From Candidatus Izemoplasma sp. (GTDB lineage Bacteria; Bacillota_I; Bacilli_A; Izemoplasmatales; Izemoplasmataceae): DNA of 16,210 nucleotides. The DNA lies in NCBI GenBank assembly GCA_007132145.1, contig SLPE01000032.1, forward strand, positions 1 through 16,210, in the 5' to 3' direction. The translations under genes were made by a program, and so were the position numbers. The notes beneath the pieces are model-generated. The model saw only the letters and a program-made list of their open reading frames with translations, did no database searches and was not told the origin of the DNA. Position 1 is the first letter of the stretch; every line of letters begins with the position of its first letter. Below are positions 7,573-15,207 of this stretch, piece after piece.

Positions 7573-8224
7573 GTAAAATCGCCTCCAAGACTTCGACGTC
7601 GGATGACGTCGTCAATTTGATGTTTCTCGATTCGCCCTCGACGAAGGCGACCATCCCGCCTTCTACCGCTCTGAAAAGCGTCACATCGCATGTATGCGCA
7701 GACGACGCCTTCCGATACGCCTGCAAGAGTTTTTCGCGCTTGAATCCTTGCGGCGTCTGCAACGCGAAGAGACGGTCGCGGTCGACGTCTTCGACGATGT
7801 GCCCGGCATCGTCGAGGCGTTTGAGCGTGTCGCCGAGTGCGACGAGCGGAGCCACGGCATCTGTGTCGACGAGTCGTTCCACGATGCGTCCCACCAACGT
7901 GTTCGTCAAAGCCGGACGGGCCGCGTCATGGACGAGCACGTGCGGCATGTGCGCCGCTTCGACACCGGCTTTCGCACTGTCGGTCCGCGTCGGACCGCCC
8001 TCGACCCAGGCGTCGACCCTTTCATGGAAACATGCCGCCTGTGTCTTGATGTCTTCGGCTTTCGCGACGACGATGATTTCCGCGCAACGTTCATCGTTTT
8101 CAAAGACGGCCACGCAGTGTTCGACAAGGGACTTCCCGGCAATCGCATGCCAGCTTTTGTTCGGCAAGGCACTCCTCGTCCCGTCGCCGGCGGCCAAGAT
8201 GATGGCGGTATACATCGTTTTCAT
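7547..8224 (-). CDS. ispD: 2-C-methyl-D-erythritol 4-phosphate cytidylyltransferase
   Basis: IspD couples MEP to CTP to give CDP-methylerythritol, two steps before IspF. The 225-residue product shows the nucleotidyltransferase loop LAAGDGTR (10-17), PNK (21-23; Lys 23 is the likely catalytic lysine), PTRTDS (78-83), VLVHDAARP (96-104), ALQTPQGF (154-161) and SRNIKLTTSSDVEVLEAIL (199-217), all family hallmarks. The ATG at 8224 is preferred, with GAGGGGTG about 6 bases upstream, over an in-frame ATG at 8266. About 87 bases separate it from the PAS-GGDEF gene upstream, and I see no terminator in that gap, so it probably belongs to the same transcript. It overlaps ispF by 26 bases. Confidence 0.96.
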   Translation of the reverse strand: MKTMYTAIILAAGDGTRSALPNKSWHAIAGKSLVEHCVAVFENDERCAEIIVVAKAEDIKTQAACFHERVDAWVEGGPTRTDSAKAGVEAAHMPHVLVHDAARPALTNTLVGRIVERLVDTDAVAPLVALGDTLKRLDDAGHIVEDVDRDRLFALQTPQGFKREKLLQAYRKASSAHTCDVTLFRAVEGGMVAFVEGESRNIKLTTSSDVEVLEAILHDAHRKEH

Positions 8225-8311
8225 ATCAACACCCCTCGTCCGTGCAACGTCTTCCACGGTATCCATCTCACGTTTCGCCTATACGTCGTCAAGGCGCTTG
8301 GATTCTAAGCA

Positions 8312-9454
8312 TCATGTGATGATGAAGTAGTTTTCCTGGTGATTTTCCGAAAGCGCGATGTCCAACGCCTTGACACTGCGTGCCGCCATTTCATCGACGG
8401 GTTCATCGAAATGACTGACGTATTGAATGCCGAAATACGGGTAGACGGCTTCCTTGACTCCGCCGAACTGCATTTCGAAATTGACGAGTTCTCCACCGTG
8501 TTGCAAGGCGCGATGCAAAATACTGTATTTACGTTCATCGCGGATGATCAGCGCGAAACGAATGCCGCTGATCCTAAAGACGCCTTCGTCGTCTTTGAGG
8601 AAATGATGACGGATCTTGTTCAGGAACTCGCCCATCATCAAGTCTCCGATGTCGCGACCGTACCGCTCGTTGACAGCGGGAATGTTCCTCAGTTCGACAC
8701 AGATGAGATGAAAGGGCATCTTATCACGATTCAGACGTTGCAACTTTTCGAGATAGTCATGACCGATCTTCAAGCGGTTCAGCACTTCGACCGGTGTTTT
8801 CGGATAGGTTCGCACGTCGACGGGACGGCAAACGGAAATGACCATCTTGCGGTTGTGGTAATGGATGAGCGTTCCGTATTCTTTAACCCAGACGATCTTC
8901 GCACCGATGCGGTAGCGGTAGCTGACGTCGTAATCGGGCGAACGTCTGGACAGTTTCCTGATCGTGTTCTTGTAAACGTCGGCATCGTCTTCGTGCAGGC
9001 CTTGCTCGAACGCGCTCCAAGTGAAGTCGTTCGTGTCGAATGCGAGCATGTCCTTGAGACGGTCGGTCACGAACATCGTCTTGTCATCGCTGCGGAACGC
9101 GAGTCCGTCCTTGATGAGGCCGATCGTCCCGATGAACCGCTTTCGCAACGATTCGAACGATGTTTCGAGTTGCTTGATCTCTCTTTTCAAACGATTCCAT
9201 CGATTTTCTTCGCCCTTTCTCGTTCGGAAATCCTCGATGTCGAAAAACAACAGCGACATCAACACCCCGAGCGCGAAAAGGATCTGCCAGATGAGCGGCG
9301 TCGTGAGCAGTGTCGTCCATTCCGTCAACGAAAAGACCGTTGCGCACGCAAGCAACAACACCCATTCGAAGAAGCCTTTCTTGAATACGGCCGCCTTGAA
9401 AAGCAACCATAGCGCCCACAGCGCTGCAACGACGATGAAAACGGTCGTCTCCAT
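8312..9454 (-). CDS. Membrane PAS / degenerate-GGDEF signalling protein (GdpP-like N-terminal layout)
   Basis: A 380-residue protein with three hydrophobic segments (about 3-20, 29-48, 54-72), a charged helical linker (about 78-108), a PAS-like region (about 110-215) and a C-terminal GGDEF-like fold (about 228-378). In the last part, VELRNIPAVNERYGRDIGD (253-271) aligns to the metal-binding first half of GGDEF domains, and RISGIRFALII (294-304) stands where RLGGDEFALLL is expected. The signature is thus SGIRF, and the usual metal-binding acidic pattern is changed, so diguanylate cyclase activity is unlikely. The layout resembles the c-di-AMP phosphodiesterase GdpP without DHH/DHHA1. The ATG at 9454 follows GGAGGGGGTGAG and is 4 bases after the upstream stop. 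Domain calls are by eye; ligand and function are unknown. Confidence 0.75.
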   Translation of the reverse strand: METTVFIVVAALWALWLLFKAAVFKKGFFEWVLLLACATVFSLTEWTTLLTTPLIWQILFALGVLMSLLFFDIEDFRTRKGEENRWNRLKREIKQLETSFESLRKRFIGTIGLIKDGLAFRSDDKTMFVTDRLKDMLAFDTNDFTWSAFEQGLHEDDADVYKNTIRKLSRRSPDYDVSYRYRIGAKIVWVKEYGTLIHYHNRKMVISVCRPVDVRTYPKTPVEVLNRLKIGHDYLEKLQRLNRDKMPFHLICVELRNIPAVNERYGRDIGDLMMGEFLNKIRHHFLKDDEGVFRISGIRFALIIRDERKYSILHRALQHGGELVNFEMQFGGVKEAVYPYFGIQYVSHFDEPVDEMAARSVKALDIALSENHQENYFIIT

Positions 9455-9458
9455 CCGC

Positions 9459-11633
9459 TCACCCCCTCCGCCTCAAAACATTTTTCACGTACATGTCCTC
9501 ATACCCGAAGTGCAGGCAAATCCCCGCCATGATCAGACCTACCGACACCGGCACGGCATACACGGCGTCCAACAAGACCCCGATTCCCGCCACGAAGATG
9601 AACAAAAACCCCCAAAAAAGCGACAATCCCGACAGCATGCGTCGATAGAGGCGGGTGTTCCGATATGCGGCATCGACACCCGCCGCCGCGTAAGCGGCGA
9701 TGAAAGACGGGTCGAAAAACGACGAAAAGACGAGTAAAATCCCCGCAAATGCCAACATCACCGACGCCGAAACGCTCACGAGATACAACGTCGACAACAC
9801 CCCTGTCACGAACACCGTCGCAACAAGAAGGTCGTAAACCTCCAAACGGCGCCAGAGCATGAAAGCGACGACGCTGAACACGCCGAAAACCGCCAAAAAT
9901 CCTAGCGGTATCCAGAAAACGGGCCAAAGATGCATCGCCACATACGCCGCGGAAACCCCTCCGAGCGCGATCAACGGCAAGTACCGCCAAAACGGATGCG
10001 CAGTCGACGCATTCTCGACGAGACGGCGGACGCGTGTCGATTCGAGCGTCGCCTTGACACGCGAAATGGCGTCTTCATCGCCTTTGAAGGCGAAAGCGGA
10101 CACGTCCGCCCCTTTGCGCTCGGTCATGACGTCTGCGAAAGTGTCGTAATCCGTCTCGATGACAACGTCCGCCAACGCATCATCCTCGCGGATGATGCAT
10201 CCCTTTCCTACGCCTACGAGCCATCGTGCACGACGTCTTCCGACACGGATGTCGATCGTCGTTTCGACGTCTTCGCGCAAACGGTCCAGCCGGTGGTCGA
10301 ACGCCGCGAACAATGTATCCAACGACAACGGCTTTCCCGCGTCGGTCGCTTCTATCAAATACTCGCACGTCGCCCGTGCGACTTCAACGGCTTCGATCAT
10401 CGTCTCGCCCGCACCTTTCACGGTCGTGTCCAATGTCTTGAGCACCCGTACGTTACGCATCGCGTTTCCGCTTTCCGTATGTATCGCATGTGTGGTCGTC
10501 GAGAGGTCCGTGAAAGCACCGCCGTAGACGACAGCGCTATCGACGATTTCGAACGCCACCACGTGTCCGTCGCTGCCGTCGAGGCGCCTCAAAGACCGTT
10601 TCCCCGAGGATGCTTCGTCGTCTTCACGACCATGAAAAACGACCATCCGCGTCACATCATCGGATGCCATAGACAGGCGATAGACACGTCTGAGCGCCTC
10701 TTGATCCTCGCGTTCGCCGAACAAGACGTCGTCCGTGTCGGGAAGACACGCGCATCCGTCTTCATCGAAGGTGACGCGCGCCGTATACAACCGCTCCTGT
10801 GCGTAGGTTTCTTCGTCGATGCCCGTTGAAATCCCCTTGTTTTTCAGTCGTGTCCCTTCCACATCTTCAATCAAGACCGCATCGGCGGACAACGTTTCAT
10901 CTTCCGTCGTGACGCGTTTCACCACGTCACCTTCCATCAAGAAGTCTCGAATGTGCCCCTCGAAGATGTCGATCTTCGTCGCGACATGTTTCAGCGCAGC
11001 GAGAACTTGACCTCCCTCTTCCGTCCGCTTGGACGACATCGGTGTCCTCGCGAGCCAATCGATGAAGAAGCGGGCCGCGTCGATGTTGTCGGCAGACGTG
11101 TTCAAAGACCCGGGCTCTTCAAGAAAAGCCTCCTTGATCGCATCCGTCTTGAACGCCTTGTCCAAGACGGCTTCAAGCGATGTCCCTTTCCATTCCGCTT
11201 GGAGCGTGTCGTGAACGTGTCGTTCACCACGAAGCCGGCGCGCAGCGTTTTCCACATAGGATTGCGCATGGCTTGAGAGTTTCTTGAAAAAGGCATGGAT
11301 CGCGTCCTTTTCCTTGGGATGATGGCGAACCAGATACCGTTTGAACCCGATCGCGTCACGCGGTCTTTTGACCGCATGCCCGTCCGCTTTCACCATCGTC
11401 GCCCCTGGCGGCGATACACGCGTCTCAGGCCATCCCAAGACATCGAAATACGGTGCGACCAAGGGCCCTGAAAACGCCGCATCGTCCACCGCTAGTCCGC
11501 GATGCATGAACAACGTTTCCTTACCCCCGCCGTTCGTACACAAGGCGACCCGCTCGCCGTGCAACGTCAAATACGCGGCACCGCACAATGCGGCCAATCC
11601 GCGCCCGACGACCATGACGTCATAGTGCTTCAT
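9459..11633 (-). CDS. CrtI-like FAD/NAD(P)-binding oxidoreductase fused to SCP2-like domain and six membrane helices
   Basis: A 724-residue, apparently three-part protein. The N-terminus has the Rossmann dinucleotide motif VVGRGLAALCGAAYL (8-22), followed by phytoene-desaturase (CrtI)-like elements: a substrate region (about 45-130), GGQVLAALKHVATKI (207-221) leading to a strand ending in LSADAVLI (248-255), and a flavin-end motif KGAGETMIEAVEVAR (406-420). Residues about 460-538 resemble a sterol-carrier-protein-2 domain: ADVVIETDYDTFADVM (488-503) and FAFKGDEDAISRV (514-526). The last 175 residues hold about six membrane helices (550-569, 571-593, 600-620, 621-640, 669-688, 692-708). A role in oxidising or reducing an apolar lipid such as a polyprenoid is inference from this and from ispD/ispF downstream. 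The ATG at 11633 follows GAGGTG. Not confidently assigned to a named enzyme. Confidence 0.75.
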   Translation of the reverse strand: MKHYDVMVVGRGLAALCGAAYLTLHGERVALCTNGGGKETLFMHRGLAVDDAAFSGPLVAPYFDVLGWPETRVSPPGATMVKADGHAVKRPRDAIGFKRYLVRHHPKEKDAIHAFFKKLSSHAQSYVENAARRLRGERHVHDTLQAEWKGTSLEAVLDKAFKTDAIKEAFLEEPGSLNTSADNIDAARFFIDWLARTPMSSKRTEEGGQVLAALKHVATKIDIFEGHIRDFLMEGDVVKRVTTEDETLSADAVLIEDVEGTRLKNKGISTGIDEETYAQERLYTARVTFDEDGCACLPDTDDVLFGEREDQEALRRVYRLSMASDDVTRMVVFHGREDDEASSGKRSLRRLDGSDGHVVAFEIVDSAVVYGGAFTDLSTTTHAIHTESGNAMRNVRVLKTLDTTVKGAGETMIEAVEVARATCEYLIEATDAGKPLSLDTLFAAFDHRLDRLREDVETTIDIRVGRRRARWLVGVGKGCIIREDDALADVVIETDYDTFADVMTERKGADVSAFAFKGDEDAISRVKATLESTRVRRLVENASTAHPFWRYLPLIALGGVSAAYVAMHLWPVFWIPLGFLAVFGVFSVVAFMLWRRLEVYDLLVATVFVTGVLSTLYLVSVSASVMLAFAGILLVFSSFFDPSFIAAYAAAGVDAAYRNTRLYRRMLSGLSLFWGFLFIFVAGIGVLLDAVYAVPVSVGLIMAGICLHFGYEDMYVKNVLRRRG

Positions 11634-11656
11634 GCGGTCACCTCGTTTCCCTTACC

Positions 11657-11662
11657 ATTATA
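11657..11662 (-). promoter_or_regulatory. Extended -10 promoter for the oxidoreductase / PAS-GGDEF / ispDF run
   Basis: TATAAT preceded by TGG on the minus strand (TGGTATAAT); the -35 position is weak. The predicted start near 11650 leaves a leader of about 17 bases. It lies just downstream of the cdaA terminator, so this operon is separate from cdaA. Confidence 0.75.
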
Positions 11663-11689
11663 CCACAGGACGGTCTTGCGGACACTTTG

Positions 11690-11709
11690 AAAAGAAGCCT
11701 CCCGGCTTC
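11690..11709 (-). terminator. Intrinsic terminator of cdaA
   Basis: On the minus strand GAAGCC, loop GGGA, GGCTTC, then TTTTC: a 6-bp GC-rich stem with a short U-run. It overlaps the cdaA stop codon (11708-11710). The short U-tract makes it moderate in strength. Confidence 0.65.
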
Positions 11710-12439
11710 AATTCTGCAAGTACTTTTCGATGTAGAGCGCAAGCGACTCCCGGCTGATGTCTTCATCGAAATACCCGTTGATCGCGACACTCACCCGACC
11801 GTCCTCTTCACTCACCATGAGCGTCAACGCATCGGTGGCATCGCTCAAACCGATGGCCGCCCGATGTCTGGACCCTAGGTGTTTGGGAATGTCGTCGCGT
11901 TCCGAAGAAGGAAAATACGCGCCCGCGGCGACGATGCGGTTCCCCTTGATCACCACACCGCCGTCGTGCAACGGACCTTTCGGGATGAACACCGTCTTGA
12001 GCAGTTCCTCCGTGACCGCGGCATCGAGCAAGTAGGCGGTCTTGAGATACATCTCCAGGCGATCGCCCCTCTCGAAGGCGATGATTGCGCCGGTATGGGT
12101 TTGTGCCAAGGATTCGACGGCTTCGAGCACCGCTTCCTTGACGTCTTCGGCGAGGGTGTTCGTGGTGAGCAGCCCGAAACGGACACCGACATGCCGGAGT
12201 AGATAACGCATCTCATCGTGCAAGAAGACAAGCGCGACGATCAACGCCGGCACGAAGAGTGCGACGCGCAACGCCGTCCATTGTCCGTCATTCAAGGCGA
12301 CAACGGCCGTCCAGACGATGAGCGCGACGACGAGCATCTTAAAAAACCGGTAGACCACAGGTGCCGTCTTCGGCTTCAACAACATCGCCACGACCGCCAG
12401 GACATGAACATGCAAAAGCATGCCTTCGACGAAATCCAT
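11708..12439 (-). CDS. cdaA: CdaA-type membrane diadenylate cyclase (c-di-AMP synthase)
   Basis: Makes c-di-AMP from two ATP; c-di-AMP controls potassium and osmolyte balance and wall homeostasis in Firmicutes. The 243-residue product has about three N-terminal membrane segments (5-21, 35-50, 54-73), then a DisA_N cyclase domain: GAIIAFERGDRL (117-128), PKGPLHDGGVVI (153-164), GSRHRAAIGLSDATDALTLM (189-208) and VSVAINGYF (216-224). The RHR motif (191-193) is intact. The usual DGA motif reads DGG (159-161), a mild change next to the metal-binding Asp. No cdaR (YbbR) or glmM follows, unlike the common Firmicutes cdaA operon. The ATG at 12439 follows AAAGGAGGG. It appears monocistronic, with its own promoter and terminator. 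Confidence 0.95.
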   Translation of the reverse strand: MDFVEGMLLHVHVLAVVAMLLKPKTAPVVYRFFKMLVVALIVWTAVVALNDGQWTALRVALFVPALIVALVFLHDEMRYLLRHVGVRFGLLTTNTLAEDVKEAVLEAVESLAQTHTGAIIAFERGDRLEMYLKTAYLLDAAVTEELLKTVFIPKGPLHDGGVVIKGNRIVAAGAYFPSSERDDIPKHLGSRHRAAIGLSDATDALTLMVSEEDGRVSVAINGYFDEDISRESLALYIEKYLQN

Positions 12440-12481
12440 CGCGTATTCCCTCCTTTTGCCGGTATGAAAGACTTCAACTGC

Positions 12482-12487
12482 ATTATA
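12482..12487 (-). promoter_or_regulatory. Extended -10 promoter for cdaA
   Basis: TATAAT preceded by TGA on the minus strand (TGATATAAT). No recognisable -35. The predicted transcript starts near 12475 and leaves a leader of about 36 bases carrying the AAAGGAGGG ribosome site. Confidence 0.7.
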
Positions 12488-12608
12488 TCACAAACCCTAT
12501 CCGATATTGTGCGCTACCCGACAAAAAAATCATCGTCGTAAGTGAAGATATCAAGCCGTTTCACAAGCGGTAGAAAATGTCAAGCCTTAAATTGCCCGTC
12601 GAGTTTGA

Positions 12609-12614
12609 TATAAT
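12609..12614 (+). promoter_or_regulatory. Extended -10 promoter for nrdJ
   Basis: TATAAT preceded by TGA (TTTGATATAAT). The -35 position is poor (CTTAAA, 17 bases upstream). The predicted start near 12621 gives a leader of about 29 bases. Confidence 0.7.
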
Positions 12615-12649
12615 GAACATATTCCGAACGTCTCGGACGGTGATTTGGT

Positions 12650-15181
12650 GTGTCGAACTACAGCCCCGCATTGATAGAAAAACTCAATCGCGACATCCGC
12701 GAGCACTACCCGCATCTCTTTTGCATCACCGAAGGGATGACACGGTGTTTCAGCGGTGTCAGCCGTTTAGTGATGCTCGATCGCTACGCCCAAAAGGACT
12801 TGTCTTTACGGACGCTCAGCGTCGGCGATCTCGTTCTCGCCATCGTGAGGGAAGACCCGAAGTTCCCTGCACGCGGCATCGGCGTCGTCGAAGCCATCGA
12901 CGGCGATGCCGTGACGATTGCGCTTGAAAACGAATTTCTCCCCGTCAGTGAAGACGCGGATGCGAAAGGACGCATCCGCCGTTTGAAACGGCAACTCGAC
13001 AAACCGCTCGAACTCTTCTTCGAACAGATCGCCAGAAGACTCGCCGCACATCTAGCCGAAGACGAAAGCAAAACCGTCGAAGACGCTTTCTACCAAGAAG
13101 TCTCAAGCCTCAATTTCGTCCCTGCGGGTCGCGTCCTCTTCGGCGCCGGTTCGAACACGCAAGTGACCTATTTCAACTGTTTCGTCATGCCTTGCGTCCA
13201 TGATTCGCGCGGCGGCATCAGCGACCACCGCAAACAAGTCATGGAAATCATGAGCCGCGGCGGCGGCGTCGGTACGAACGGCTCGACACTCCGTCCGAAA
13301 AACAGCCTCGCCCGTGGCGTCAGCGGAAAATCGAGCGGCGCCGTCAGTTGGCTCCACGACCTCTCCGAACTCACCCATCTCGTCGAACAGGGCGGCTCCC
13401 GCCGCGGCGCGCAGATGATCATGCTCGCCGATTGGCATCCCGACATCATCGAGTTCATCATCTCGAAAATGCAAAATCCCAAGATCCTCCTCTTCCTCAT
13501 CGAGACGATCAAGGACCCCGCCATCATCCGCGCCGCCAAGAACAAACTGAAGTTCATTCCCTTGAGCGACTCGGAGACGACGATCAACGAGTACATCCTC
13601 GAGCAGGCGAAGGAAGCCCCCGACCTCTTTTCCAAACGCATCGTCGACACCGCCTTCGAACGTTTGAACAAGGGCGGACACTACGAAGTCAACAACCCCG
13701 ATTTCCTCACCGGCGCGAACATTTCCGTCGCGATCACGAAAGACTTCATGACCGCCGTCGAAAACGACGACGAACACGCCTTGCGATTCCCCGACATCGA
13801 CAACTACGACGACGAACAGAAAAGGATCTACGACGAACGATGGACCGACGTCAACGACGTCCGTGAATGGGAACGCCTCGGTCATGCCGTCCGCGTCCAC
13901 CGCACCATGCGGGCGCGGGATCTCTGGAACTTGATCGTCATTTGCGCCACCTATTCCGCGGAACCCGGCATCTTCTTCATCGACAACGCCAACGAAGCGA
14001 CCAACGCCGTCGGCTATAACCAGAAAGTCGTCTGCACCAACCCTTGCGGCGAACAACCCCTCGCCCCGTATTCCGTATGCAATCTCGGCGCCTTGAATCT
14101 CGCGAACATGGTCGATTTCGACAAAAAGGACGTCGACTGGGACAAACTGGAAGCGACGATCACGACCGCCGTCCGTTTGCAGGACAACGTCATCGACAAG
14201 ACCCATTACTTCCTCGAGGAAAACAAGACGCAGGCCCTCGGCGAAAGACGCATCGGTCTCGGCGTGATGGGACTTCACGACTTGTTGATCTGGTGCAACC
14301 GCACCTACGGCGCCAAAGACGGCATCGCCCTCATCGACAGACTGTTCGCCTTCATCGCCGACAAAGCCTATGAAACGAGCATCGCGCTCGCCAAAGAGAA
14401 AGGTCCCTTCCCTTTCATGAAGACGCAAGAGAACCGGGAACGCTTCATCGAAAGCGGCTACATGCGACGCATGCACCCTTCCATCCGTGAAGGCGTCCTC
14501 AAACACGGTATCCGCAACTCCCACCTTCTCACCATCGCCCCGACCGGTTCTACCGGTACCATGGTCGGCGTTTCGACGGGACTTGAACCGTATTTCGCCT
14601 TCAGTTACTTCCGCAGCGGCCGTCTCGGCCGCCACATCGAAGTCAACGCCCCCATCGTCGACGCCTATTTGAAGCAATATCCCGGATTCACCAAGGACAC
14701 CCTTCCGGACATCTTCGTCAGCGCGATGGACCTCCCTCCCGAGGCGCACGTCGACGTCCAATGCACAATCCAGAAATGGGTCGATTCCTCGATTTCAAAA
14801 ACGGTCAACGCCCCCAAAGGCTACAGCGTCGAAGAAGTCGAAGACGTCTACAAACGCCTCTATCACGGTGGTGCGAAGGGCGGCACCGTCTATGTCGACG
14901 GCTCCCGCGATTCACAAGTGCTCACGCTCACGAAAGACGACAAGGAAAAACCCCTCAAACCTACACAAGTCGGCATCGAAGAACTCGGCGTCGAAGTCGA
15001 AGACTCCAAACTCCCCCCTAAAACCTCGAAGACCTCCGGCTTGCGCAGCGACCGCCAGGACCGGAACATCGGCGTCGAAGTCGGAGACATCTGCCCCGTC
15101 TGTCTGGAAGGCACGGTCGAAAACCTCGGTGGTTGCCACACATGCACCAACTGCAACGCACAACTCAAATGTGGTCTCTAA
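12650..15181 (+). CDS. nrdJ: Adenosylcobalamin-dependent (class II) ribonucleoside reductase
   Basis: Reduces ribonucleotides to deoxyribonucleotides with a thiyl radical generated from adenosylcobalamin, without needing oxygen or a second subunit. The 843-residue protein is the usual length of the Bacilli/Clostridia-type NrdJ. Visible: YFNCFVMPC with redox Cys 177, a glycine-rich RGGGVGTNGSTLRP (203-216), VEQGGSRRGAQMIMLADWHP (245-264), the active-site NPCGE (464-468, thiyl Cys 466 and Glu 468), CNLGALNLANM (477-487, second redox Cys 477), the phosphate loop APTGSTGT, and a C-terminal Cys-rich tail (C815, C818, C829, C832, C835, C841) for re-reduction or zinc. I see no N-terminal ATP cone. 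The start is GTG at 12650; the ribosome site (GGACGGTGA) is weak. It is the only RNR in this window. Confidence 0.97.
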   Translation: MSNYSPALIEKLNRDIREHYPHLFCITEGMTRCFSGVSRLVMLDRYAQKDLSLRTLSVGDLVLAIVREDPKFPARGIGVVEAIDGDAVTIALENEFLPVSEDADAKGRIRRLKRQLDKPLELFFEQIARRLAAHLAEDESKTVEDAFYQEVSSLNFVPAGRVLFGAGSNTQVTYFNCFVMPCVHDSRGGISDHRKQVMEIMSRGGGVGTNGSTLRPKNSLARGVSGKSSGAVSWLHDLSELTHLVEQGGSRRGAQMIMLADWHPDIIEFIISKMQNPKILLFLIETIKDPAIIRAAKNKLKFIPLSDSETTINEYILEQAKEAPDLFSKRIVDTAFERLNKGGHYEVNNPDFLTGANISVAITKDFMTAVENDDEHALRFPDIDNYDDEQKRIYDERWTDVNDVREWERLGHAVRVHRTMRARDLWNLIVICATYSAEPGIFFIDNANEATNAVGYNQKVVCTNPCGEQPLAPYSVCNLGALNLANMVDFDKKDVDWDKLEATITTAVRLQDNVIDKTHYFLEENKTQALGERRIGLGVMGLHDLLIWCNRTYGAKDGIALIDRLFAFIADKAYETSIALAKEKGPFPFMKTQENRERFIESGYMRRMHPSIREGVLKHGIRNSHLLTIAPTGSTGTMVGVSTGLEPYFAFSYFRSGRLGRHIEVNAPIVDAYLKQYPGFTKDTLPDIFVSAMDLPPEAHVDVQCTIQKWVDSSISKTVNAPKGYSVEEVEDVYKRLYHGGAKGGTVYVDGSRDSQVLTLTKDDKEKPLKPTQVGIEELGVEVEDSKLPPKTSKTSGLRSDRQDRNIGVEVGDICPVCLEGTVENLGGCHTCTNCNAQLKCGL

Positions 15182-15202
15182 AGCGCGAAATGCGCTTTTT
15201 TT
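15181..15202 (+). terminator. Intrinsic terminator of nrdJ
   Basis: AAGCGC, loop GAAAT, GCGCTT, continuing into a run of seven T's: a 6-bp stem starting in the last base of the nrdJ stop codon. Confidence 0.85.
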
Positions 15203-15207
15203 ATCGG

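Larger units (their letters stand above)
12440..12649. other. Divergent intergenic region between cdaA and nrdJ
   Basis: This 210-base gap holds the two divergent promoters, whose -10 boxes lie about 120 bases apart. A small hairpin TCCGA-ACGTC-TCGGA (12623-12637) lies in the short nrdJ leader. I see no riboswitch, small gene or convincing operator. Confidence 0.6.

Noticed and set aside
8305..8328. Inverted repeat around CATCATGTGATGATG as a terminator after the PAS-GGDEF gene
   Set aside because: The stem is short and AT-rich with a three-base loop and is not followed by a U-run on the minus strand.
8339..9412. A 357-codon plus-strand open frame opposite the PAS-GGDEF gene
   Set aside because: The composition is a shadow of the minus-strand gene, which has a strong ribosome site, membrane helices and recognisable domains.
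8312..9454. Active diguanylate cyclase
   Set aside because: The GGDEF signature is SGIRF and the preceding metal-binding pattern is altered, so synthesis of c-di-GMP is not supported.
9459..11633. Straight annotation as phytoene desaturase
   Set aside because: Only the N-terminal part resembles CrtI, the motifs are degenerate, and no other carotenoid gene is in the window. A specific reaction cannot be claimed.
12489..12511. Inverted repeat CACAA-N13-TTGTG near the cdaA promoter, considered as an operator or NrdR box
   Set aside because: The spacing is too long for a 16-base NrdR box, the inner bases are not symmetric, and a 5-base repeat at some spacing is expected by chance.
12623..12637. 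Small hairpin in the nrdJ leader as a regulatory element
   Set aside because: A 5-bp stem alone is weak, and there is no second structure to switch with.
12615..12649. Cobalamin riboswitch upstream of the B12-dependent RNR
   Set aside because: The leader is only about 29 bases, far too short for a B12 riboswitch, and no B12-box sequence is visible in the 210-base gap.
13103..14761. A 552-codon open frame on the minus strand, antisense to nrdJ
   Set aside because: The sense frame encodes a full, motif-complete NrdJ. The antisense product is a low-complexity Asp/Val/Glu/Gly-rich string, as expected when C-ending codons leave few antisense stops. No ribosome site or family resemblance.
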